NCBI GenBank assembly: GCA_934121885.1
Contig: CAKOVH010000004.1
Span: forward strand, 37,629-101,628
Reading direction: 5' to 3'
Length of the DNA stretch: 64,000 nucleotides
Source: an uncultured Clostridia bacterium
Lineage (GTDB): Bacteria > Bacillota > Clostridia > TANB77 > CAG-508
Shown: positions 1 to 9,600 of the stretch, one piece after another
How positions within the stretch are numbered: the stretch's first letter is position 1
Layout of the letters: every line of letters begins with the position of its first letter
The notes under the pieces: model-generated
The model's input: only the letters and a program-made list of their open reading frames with translations
Database searches by the model: none
Told to the model about the DNA's origin: nothing
Made by a program: the position numbers and the translations under genes

Positions 1-100
1 CAATATGATTTCATAGTTTTTCATCCTTTCTCGTTTTTGTATATTATTTGCAGTTATTTTCTTTTTAAACAACTATGAAATAAATTTATATAGTCCATAA

Positions 101-139
101 GGAAAACGGCATAACCTATTTAGATTACGCCGTTTTTCC
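101..139 (-). terminator. Rho-independent terminator
   Basis: Read on the minus strand, a long stem pairs GGAAAAACGGCGTAA with TTATGCCGTTTTCC around a short loop, just after the stop codon of the small gene at 151-477. It is nearly symmetric and could work on both strands. Confidence 0.7.
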
Positions 140-150
140 TTTGGAACAGA

Positions 151-477
151 TTAATACTTTTCAAGCATTGACTCTCTTGCAGCGATATATTTTTTCTTAT
201 ACTCCTCGCCGAAGATATCATACATAAACCTTGCATAGTGTTCCTTGATTACACTATGCTCAACTAATATGGATTTTATGACCTCTATATGGAAGTCATA
301 CATATGCACGCAAATATCCCAAACGGGATTTGTGCAGTATATTGCAATTATTACCCTTTCGTTGAATGGTCTTGATATGATCATTTCCCACTCACTGTTT
401 GTAACCTTTTGCGCTTCCACTTTAAGCATTGTGGCAAATTCATTAACCTGTTCTTCTGTTAGCTGTTCAACATACAT
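151..477 (-). CDS. hypothetical protein, 108 residues
   Basis: I do not recognise this protein. The frame is open further upstream, but the start is placed at the ATG at 477 because AAGGAGG lies 8 bases before it; the longer form has no such site. The product is a small soluble acidic protein with no signal peptide or membrane segment, beginning MYVEQLTEEQ and ending in charged helices (EEYKKKYIAARESM). An aromatic stretch near the middle (CTNPVWDICVHMYDFH) is the most distinctive part. It stands alone, followed by its own terminator, and its base composition is a little less AT-rich than its neighbours. The function is unknown. Confidence 0.65.
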   Translation of the reverse strand: MYVEQLTEEQVNEFATMLKVEAQKVTNSEWEMIISRPFNERVIIAIYCTNPVWDICVHMYDFHIEVIKSILVEHSVIKEHYARFMYDIFGEEYKKKYIAARESMLEKY

Positions 478-598
478 TATTTTGTCCTCCTTAATAGCAC
501 CATTGAACCTTTTGCTTATATATTTGCTTTTAAGCAATATATTATTAGAATACCACCACTTTACATAAATGTCAATTTATTTTTACAGTAATTACTAT

Positions 599-1738
599 CT
601 ACTTTTTCTCTAATACAGCAGTAACTTCCATTTCTCTGTTATTTCTTAATATTTTTAAAGTTACTTCATCCTTTGGATTTTTTGTATAAATATATCTTCT
701 TAGTTCGCACATTCTCTCTAGTGGTTCATTATCTATACTTAAAACAACATCACCTTTTTGAATTTGTGCCTTATCTGCTGCAGTTCCATTAACAACTTTT
801 GTAACATATATTCCTGTTTTCGATTGTGCCTTCATATATGAAATTACATTTGTATCAAATGCATATACACCAAGTCTTGCCTCGTTAAATCTACCAGTAT
901 TTGCATAGCTCTCCACAACAGTTTTTACAGAATTTATTGGAACTGCAAATCCAATCCCTTCTGCAGATGTTATTTTTATACTATTAATTCCTACTACCTC
1001 TCCTCTGCTATTTACAAGAGGTCCTCCACTGTTTCCCGGATTAATTGTTGCATCTGTTTGTATCAAGTCTTCCATATATGTTTCTTCCCCATTTTCTTCT
1101 AAACGAATAGTTCTATCTAACGCACTAATAATTCCAGATGTTACAGTTCTTTGAAATTCATATCCAATTGGATTGCCTATTGCATAAACACTTTCTCCAA
1201 CGCTAATTGCATCTGAATCTCCTAAACTAGCATAGTTTAACTTTTTTTCATTGATTTTTATAATTGACATATCAATATCAGAATTTGACCATACCACTGT
1301 TCCTGTATAATTTTTTCCGGTACTTAAAGTAATATAGCATGTACTATTCTTTTTTCCCGACACATGTTCATTTGTTAAAATATATCCATCCTCAGATACT
1401 ATAAGTCCTGTTCCTAATCCTAGTTTTGATGCTCCATCTTGCAAAAATATGCTTTCCCCAACTTCTTTTATTTTAGATATTCCAACAACACATTCGTTAA
1501 CATCACTTATAATATCCGCAATTTCCTTGTCTTTTTTCTCTATGTTTTCCACAGTTTCCGCAGGTAAATTGTTTTGTTTACTTGTTTCATATGTTGATAA
1601 CTTCTGTTTATCTACATCAATTTGCATATAAATATAGTAAGCTAAAACACAAATAATAAAGACTAAAAGGATAAATATTACGGTTCGTAAATATCTTTTT
1701 AGTCTTTCTTGTTTATCTTTTTTTATGTAATCATTCAT
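599..1738 (-). CDS. htrA: HtrA/DegP-type membrane-anchored serine protease
   Basis: This is a trypsin-like quality-control protease acting outside the membrane on misfolded exported proteins. A single membrane helix lies at about residues 17-40, followed by a linker, the protease domain (about 75-270) and one C-terminal PDZ domain (about 285-379). The catalytic triad is visible: His125 in TNEHVSG, Asp156 in SDIDMSIIKI and Ser237 in NPGNSGGPL. The length of 379 residues is normal for single-PDZ Gram-positive HtrA. The start is the ATG at 1738, which has GGAGG about 8 bases upstream; an earlier in-frame ATG would add nine residues without a good site. It is followed after about 60 bases by the acyl-CoA synthetase gene, which is read in the same direction and lies upstream of it. 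No CssRS-type kinase pair adjoins it. Confidence 0.93.
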   Translation of the reverse strand: MNDYIKKDKQERLKRYLRTVIFILLVFIICVLAYYIYMQIDVDKQKLSTYETSKQNNLPAETVENIEKKDKEIADIISDVNECVVGISKIKEVGESIFLQDGASKLGLGTGLIVSEDGYILTNEHVSGKKNSTCYITLSTGKNYTGTVVWSNSDIDMSIIKINEKKLNYASLGDSDAISVGESVYAIGNPIGYEFQRTVTSGIISALDRTIRLEENGEETYMEDLIQTDATINPGNSGGPLVNSRGEVVGINSIKITSAEGIGFAVPINSVKTVVESYANTGRFNEARLGVYAFDTNVISYMKAQSKTGIYVTKVVNGTAADKAQIQKGDVVLSIDNEPLERMCELRRYIYTKNPKDEVTLKILRNNREMEVTAVLEKK

Positions 1739-1801
1739 ATAAACCTCCGAAAAAATATTTATCATATATATTTTTTCCAGATTTACAAAATTTAAACATT
1801 T

Positions 1802-3496
1802 TTATTTTGATGTTTCTATTTTTTTCATTTCAACAAATCTTTTAACTTTTTGAGTTGTTGTTTTTTCAAGTGGTTCATCTGTTAAACTTATTTCTTTTAT
1901 ATGTTTATAGTCTGGTAGCTCTTTATTCATTTCTTTTATGTCTTCCCAAACTAATTCTTTATAATCTTTTTGCTTTCCGAATTTTGCAATTATTTCATCT
2001 TTATTATAAACAATCTTTGCACCTAATACTGTGTCTGTTTTTGATTTATTTCTTGCATATACCATACTTTCTTCTACATATGGTAGTTTGTTTATAACAA
2101 ATTCTAATTCTTGTGGATAAATATTTTTACCATTTCTTAAAACAATTATATCACTTTTTCTTCCTGTTATAAATATGTATCCATCTTTATCAATGTATCC
2201 AAAATCACCTGTATGTAGCCATTTTTCATCATCTAATGCTTTTTTAGTTGCTTCCTCATTTTCATAGTATCCCATCATAACACTAGGTCCTCTAAGTAGA
2301 ATTTCACCAATTCCTTCTTCATCAGGATTTTCTATTCTAGCTTCCATATTAGTAAGTGGTTTTCCTACAGATCCTAAACGATAATTTTTTTCTGTTTCAA
2401 CTGATACAACTGGTGAATTTTCTGTTAATCCATATCCTTGAACTATTGCTATACCTAAGTTTAAATATCCTTGAATTGTATCTTTGTCCATAGATGCAGC
2501 TCCAAAAATTATTAATCTTAAATATTCATCAAATTGTTCTCTTATTGCTTTAAATAATTTTTTTCTTAAATCTATTTTACACTTTAATAAGCCATTTGAT
2601 ATTTTAGTCATCTTATCAACTAATTCTTTTTTACCGCTTGCTTCTATTCCTTTTTGTATTTTTTTATACATTGTTTCTAGCACAAGAGGTACAGTTATAA
2701 ATACTGTTATTTTGTACTCTTTTAAATTTTGAGCAATATATTTTATTCCATCACAAAATGCTACAGTTATTCCACAATAAGTACCATAAAGGAATGTAAC
2801 CATACATTCAAATGTGTGATGTATTGGTAAGAATGATAGTAATGTATCTGTTGTGTATAATTTTATATGATTTGATAACACACTTATTTGTGAACAAAGA
2901 TTATTTTGAGATAACATTACTGCTTTTGGTTCATTTGTTGTTCCTGAAGTAAATATCATTACAGCCATTTTATCATTATCTATTTTTACATGATCATATT
3001 CGTCATAATCTCTTTTTAATAAGTCATATCCTTGTTGTAATAAATCTTTATATTTTGTTGCACCTTTTGTTTCAAAATATTCATCCATACAGAATTTATA
3101 TTCTAAATCACAATTTTCAATAGCCTCTTTATATTTATCTTCAAAAACAATTGCTTGTGCTCCGCTTCTTTTAACAAGTTTTTCTATTTCTTTATTTGTT
3201 AATGCCTTATCTAATGGAACTATTACCTTTCCTGCACTTGTAACACCTAAGTATGTTGTGCACCACTCATATCTGTTGCTTCCAATTACAGCAATTCTAT
3301 CTATTCCCAGATTTAATATTGCTGTTCCAAGTGCTCTTACATCCTCTGAAAATTTATTATATGTAATATCTATAACTTTACCTTTTTGCTTAAATTTAAA
3401 TGCTACTTTTGAATCATATTCTTTATATCTTTCAACTAATTCTTTGAAATTTTTTATTTCTGGATAAGTTTGTTTTTTATTTTCTTTTTTACTCAT
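1802..3496 (-). CDS. AMP-dependent acyl-CoA synthetase/ligase (FadD-like)
   Basis: This ANL-superfamily enzyme activates a carboxylic acid, most likely a fatty acid, as an acyl-adenylate and transfers it to CoA or a carrier protein. The P-loop-like motif TSGTTNEPKAVMLS and the adenylate motif YGLTENSPVV are present, followed by HTGDFGYIDKDGYIFITGR and the hinge region GRKSDIIVLRNGKNIYPQELE. The C-terminal lysine region is LEKTTTQKVKR. At 564 residues it is close to long-chain acyl-CoA synthetases. GGAGG precedes the ATG. It is divergent from the NRPS gene across a 128-base gap. The NRPS begins with a condensation domain of the kind that accepts an acyl starter, so a role in loading that acyl group is attractive, but this is inference; a housekeeping lipid role is equally possible. 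Confidence 0.88.
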   Translation of the reverse strand: MSKKENKKQTYPEIKNFKELVERYKEYDSKVAFKFKQKGKVIDITYNKFSEDVRALGTAILNLGIDRIAVIGSNRYEWCTTYLGVTSAGKVIVPLDKALTNKEIEKLVKRSGAQAIVFEDKYKEAIENCDLEYKFCMDEYFETKGATKYKDLLQQGYDLLKRDYDEYDHVKIDNDKMAVMIFTSGTTNEPKAVMLSQNNLCSQISVLSNHIKLYTTDTLLSFLPIHHTFECMVTFLYGTYCGITVAFCDGIKYIAQNLKEYKITVFITVPLVLETMYKKIQKGIEASGKKELVDKMTKISNGLLKCKIDLRKKLFKAIREQFDEYLRLIIFGAASMDKDTIQGYLNLGIAIVQGYGLTENSPVVSVETEKNYRLGSVGKPLTNMEARIENPDEEGIGEILLRGPSVMMGYYENEEATKKALDDEKWLHTGDFGYIDKDGYIFITGRKSDIIVLRNGKNIYPQELEFVINKLPYVEESMVYARNKSKTDTVLGAKIVYNKDEIIAKFGKQKDYKELVWEDIKEMNKELPDYKHIKEISLTDEPLEKTTTQKVKRFVEMKKIETSK

Positions 3497-3559
3497 TTGC
3501 TTTTTCCTCCAATTTTTTTACATTTTATACTAAATTACCAAATTTTTCAATATTTTTTG

Positions 3560-3588
3560 TTGATTTTTTATAGTTTTAAGTATATAAT
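3560..3588 (+). promoter_or_regulatory. Sigma-A-type promoter of the NRPS gene
   Basis: TTGATT (3560-3565) and TATAAT (3583-3588) are separated by 17 bases and lie 36 bases ahead of the NRPS start. Confidence 0.6.
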
Positions 3589-3624
3589 TTTTTTGATTAA
3601 AAAACACATATAAGGGTGGTAAAT

Positions 3625-6600
3625 ATGGCAAAAAATTTTAACCTTACAATTCCACAAAACAATATATGGCTTGTGGAGAATTTTTATTCAGATAAGACAA
3701 TAAATATTATATCTGGTACTTTTACAATAAAGACCGGTTTTATTTTAGATATTGCTAAAAAGACTGTAAATAAATTTGTCGAATTAAATGATGCTACAAG
3801 ATTAAAGTTCGTAGTAGATAAAGGAGTGGTTTCTCAATATCTTGCAGACTATGAACCATTTGATGTTAGAAGTATTGATATTTCTAATATGTCTTCTGAT
3901 GAATGTTCTAAGCTAAAAAGAGATTTAATTAATGAACCTATTGATATCTCTATAAATCCATTTAACTTTATATTGTTAGATCGTAAAGATGGATATGGTG
4001 AATTTTTGCTTAAAACTCATCATTTAATTTGTGATGCATGGTCTGTTTCAAAAATGGGTACGGACCTTGAAACTATTTATGAAAATATTTTAAACAATGG
4101 TCCTGAATTAGAAAGAAGACCAAGTTATATAGATTTTATTACTGAAGAAAACTTATATTTAAATAGTGATAAATATTTTAAAGATAAGGAATTTTGGACT
4201 AATTACCTTAACAATTTAGCCGAACCTGCTTATTTAAAGAAAAAAGATAATCTTTCTACTCGTGCTACTAGATTTCATAAAGTTCTAAGTACAGAATTAT
4301 CAAAAAAGATTAATGAATTTTGCAAAGATAAATATTTATCTGTATATTCTGTTTTCTTGTCATCTCTTGCAACATATATACACAGAGTTACTGGAAATAC
4401 AGATATTATTATAGGTACTCCTGTATTAAATAGGTCAAATTTCAAGCAAAAACAAACTCAAGGAATGTTTGTTTCAACTGTTCCTGTTCGTTTTAAATTT
4501 GAAGAAGATCTTTCTTTTGTCGATCTTTGTATGCAGACAGCACTTAACAGTATTCAAATTTTTAAGCATCAAAAGTATCCATATAAAGAGATAGTAAAAG
4601 GTGTACAAGATAAAAATTCTAATGGTGAAAATTTATTTAATATTGCGTTTTCTTACCAAAATGCAAGAGCAGATATTAACTTAGATAAATATAATATTGA
4701 TTGGATATTTAATGGTCATACACAGGAGGAGCTAGAACTACATGTATTAGATTTAAATGATTCTGGTAACTTAGAATTTGATATCGATTACTTACTAGAT
4801 GTATTTAATGAAACTGAAATAAAATATCTATATGAAAGAATTCTAGCAATAATTCAAGATGGTATTGATAATAATTCTAATATAAGTAATATAAAAATAA
4901 TGTCTGACTCTGAAATGCAAAAAATAATTAATATATTTAATAATACTGTTTCTCCTTACGAGAGCACTAGTACAATTATTGAATTATTTGAAAAGTCAGT
5001 AAAAGCATATTCAAATGCTCCTGCCCTTATATTAGACAAGTCTTCTATGTCATATAAAGAATTAGATGAGAAATCTAATAGTGTAGCATGGTTTTTGCAT
5101 GAAAATGGTATTAAGTATGGTGATAGAATTGGAATATTAGTCGATAAGTCTTTTGAATTATTGGTATCTATTATAGGTGTTCTAAAATGTGGAGCCTGTT
5201 ATGTTCCGATTGATGATAATTATAACCTTGATAGAAAAAAATATATTTTAAATGAGTCAAATGTAAAATTATGTTTAGTTGATAGCTTACAGGATTTCGA
5301 ATGTAGACAATTTAACATTAAAGGTATAGATTACACAAAAACAAGTAATTATATATGTGATAATATTATGCCTACTACTCCTGTATGTATTTTATATACA
5401 TCTGGAACAACTGGAAATCCAAAAGGTGTCAAGATAATTAATAGAAATGTTATAAAGTTAGTAAGAAATATAAAATATATGGATTTTCCAAAGGATGCTC
5501 GTATATTACAAGTCGCTTCTACTGTATTTGACTTGTCAATATTTGAATTTTGGGCTTCTCTGCTTAATGGAAAAACCTTATGTCTAATCAAAAAGGAGAA
5601 TCTGCTTAATTTTTCTTATTTGAAAAATTATATAGATAGTAACCATATTAATATTATGTGTATAACGTCTGTATTATTTAATCAGATTGTTAATAATCAC
5701 ATAAATGTATTTGAGAATATTAAGCAAATTTTAACTGGTGGAGATAAAATTTCTATACCTCATGTAAAAAAATTGTTAGAAACGTATCCTAAAATAAAAT
5801 TATATAATTCATATGGTCCAACGGAATGTACATCTTTCTGTACTATGTATAAAGTTGAAGATACTTCATTAACTGAATTACCAATTGGCAAACCAATTAG
5901 TAATTCTTCTGCGTATGTTTTAGATAATTGTAATAGATTATTACCTTTATACTGTATTGGTGAACTTGCAATAGGTGGAGATGGTGTATCTAATGGCTAT
6001 ATAAATAACATTAGTAAGAACAAGGAAGTCTTTATAGAGAATAAATTTAATGATCAATTTATTGGTAAAAAAATATATAAAACTGGTGATTTAGTCCAAT
6101 TACTTGATGATGGAAATATCGAATTTATTGGTAGAAAAGATAATCAAATAAAAATACGTGGTTATAGAATTGAACTGGACGAAATAAAATCTGTTGCTTT
6201 AAAATACGATGATGTAGAAAATTGCGCTGTTGTTGTAAAAGAAGATTCTAAAAACAAAAGCAATAAAAAAATCCTTTTGTATTTTACCGCTAAAAGACAG
6301 ATAAATACCAAATTATTATTGCAATTTTTACGCAAAAACTTGCAATCATATATGGTTCCTTCAGGTATTTTACAAATTAACGAAATTCCTTTAAATGCAA
6401 ATTACAAATTGGATGTTTCAAAATTGCCAAAGATATCTAATATTAGTAATACTACAATAGTAAAACCTTCTACTGATATTCAAATTAAATTATACAATAT
6501 TATTCATGAATTATTAAACGTAGATTTTAGTATTGAGGATAACCTATTTTCCGTAGGTTTGGATTCTTTATCTGCAATAGAATTATCTAACTATATTGAT

Positions 6601-9600
6601 GAAATTTTTAATGTTTCATTATCTACAAAAGATATATTAGAGAACAATACAATTTTAGATCTTGAAGAGTATCTTAAAGATCATAGGTCTGAAACATCTA
6701 CTAGAAAAACTATAAAACAAACCATATCATCTGGGGAAAAGAGTGTATTTCTTGAGTGGTTAAAAAATCCTTCAAATACTTTATACAATGCACCATTTGA
6801 ACTTAGTTTAGATAAATCTATTGATATTGAACTGTTGAAAAAAAGCATTTTAGACACAATTTATAATAACAATAATATGCTTTCAGAATTTAGTTTAAAT
6901 AATGATGTCATTACTAAAAATATAGCACAAGATACTACATATGACATAGATGTTATTAAACTTTCACTTGAAGAATATAAAACGGTATGTAAAAACTTTA
7001 TCGAGCCATTTAACTTATCTCATTTTCCATTATTTAAGATAAAAATATATGTATTAGAAGATACTATCAAAATATTAATGGATATACACCATATAATATT
7101 TGATGGCACATCATTTGCAGTTTTCTTAAAGGAAATATGTGATAGATATAATGGTATTTCGGTTATAAACAAAAAAAACCTATATTTTGAGCAATATACA
7201 GATGTTAATAAATTAGAAAAAGCAAAAAATTTCTTTTTAACAACTTTCGATGGTGCTTTGCCAGTTAATGATTTACCTTATGATAGACCTAGAAAAAAAG
7301 ATATTAGTTATAAAGGTGACTCTATACAATTTTTAATAGATAAGGAGAATTATAAAAAGATAGATAACTATATAAAGAACAATTCTGTTACTTTAAATAG
7401 TTTGTTCCAATCTGCTTTCTCGATTTTACTTGCTAAGTATGTATACAATGAGGATATAATATTGGGTATGGCTATCTCTGGCAGAGATAGCAAAAAGCTT
7501 GAAAATGCAATTGGAATGTTTGTAAAAACTTTACCTTATCGTACAAAAATTGATTGGAATGATACAATTTCTAGTTACATTAAAAAATCTCAAGACAGTA
7601 TATCGGATGTCATTGATAACAGTTCTTACACTTATGATAATTTAGTTAAGGATTTGGAATTACAAAGATCAACAAATAGAAATCTACTATTTGATGTAAT
7701 GTTTGTATGTCAAACAATGCATTTGCCAGAATTCAAATTAGGTAACTCAGTAATTTCATTTGCACCTGTTCAAAGAGCAACTTCAAAATTTGATTTAACG
7801 TGTGAAGTAGTTCCTCAAATTGATAAATATCAAGTTAATTTTGAGTATGCAACTGATTTATTTAATAAATTAACTATAAAGAACCTTGGAAATCATTTTT
7901 TAAACATTGTTAATTTTATTGTTTCAAATTCAGATAAGAAACTAAGTGATATAGAGATGATATCACAAAAGGAAAAAGAAAAAATTATTAGCTTCAATGA
8001 TAATAAAACTGATTTTCCAAAATTAACAGTTCATGAAATATTTGAAAAACGTGCATCTGAAAATCCTAATAAAAAAGCTATTGTTTTTGAGGGTAACTAT
8101 CTAACTTATAAGGAATTGAATGAAAAAGCAAATAAACTAGCAAGATATTTTATAAGTAATGGACTTGAACAAGGTGATATAGTATCTATAATGATTGATA
8201 AATCGCTAGATTACATGCCTGCTGCAATTGCTGTATTAAAATGTGGAGCAGCATATACTCCTATTATAGAAGATTTGCCTGATGAACGTGCAAAATATAT
8301 GATAGAAAATGCAAAATCAAAATTGATTGTTACAACAAAACAATTTTATAGAAATATATCAGATACAAAAACATTATTTATTGATAATGAAGATTTATAT
8401 AAGGATAATGATAGTTCAAATTTAGATTTAAACTATGATATAGACGATTTATTGCATATTATTTATACCTCTGGATCTACTGGTTTACCTAAAGGAAATA
8501 TGATTAAACATAGAGGAATGGTGAGATTACTTCTTGACACAAATTATGTTGACTATTCTCCAAATGATGTAATGTTGACTTCTGCTTCTCTAACATTTGA
8601 TATTTCTGGATTCGAACTATGGGCTGCCATGATGTATGGTATGACATTACATATTATGACTAAATCACATATTATGGACATACACTATTATCAAGAGTAT
8701 ATTAAAGAAAATAATATCTCTACAACCTTTTTAGCGACTCCTATCTTCCATTTAATGGTTGAAGAAAATGTTCATATTTTTGACAATATAAAATCAGTTT
8801 ATGTTGGTGGAGAGACATTATTACCAAAATACACTAATATGCTTTATTCTGCTAATAGAATCATTAAGATATATAATGCCTATGGTCCAGCCGAAATAAC
8901 AGTTATTTGTTGTGCAAAATTAATTGATAGACTATATGAAAGCTATGAAGACATTCCTCTTGGAAAAATAACATCAAATAATACTGTGTATGTTTTGGAT
9001 AAATGTCAAAAATTATGCCCTATAAATGTTCCTGGAGAACTATATGTATGGGGCGATGGTCTCGGACGTGGATATGTTTCAAGAGATGATTTAACAAAGG
9101 AAAAGTTCAGTTATATAAATGGCTTTGATGGTCTTTCTTATAGAAGTGGTGACCTAACGAAATGGAATTCAAAAGGTGAAATTAGATTTATGACAAGAAT
9201 TGATACTCAAGTAAAAATTAGAGGCCAACGAATTGAACTTTCGGAAATTCAAAACAAGATACTAGAATTAAAACAAATAAAAGAAGTGGTTTTAATTATC
9301 AAAGAACATAATGAAAACAAATATATTGTTGGATATTACACAATTAACAGTCCTATTGATATAGATGAAATCTTTAGCTATATAAAAAAATATCTTCCAA
9401 GTTATATGATTCCTTACAAGTTATTACAAATAGATAACATGCCATATAATCAAAATGGAAAAATTGATAGAAAAAAACTACCTAACATTGATTTTTCAGA
9501 AGATGATACTGCTATATTACCTGAAAATGATGATGAAAAACTTATTTTGGATTCATTTAGAAAAACTTTAAAGAATGAAAATATATATATGAATTCAGAT

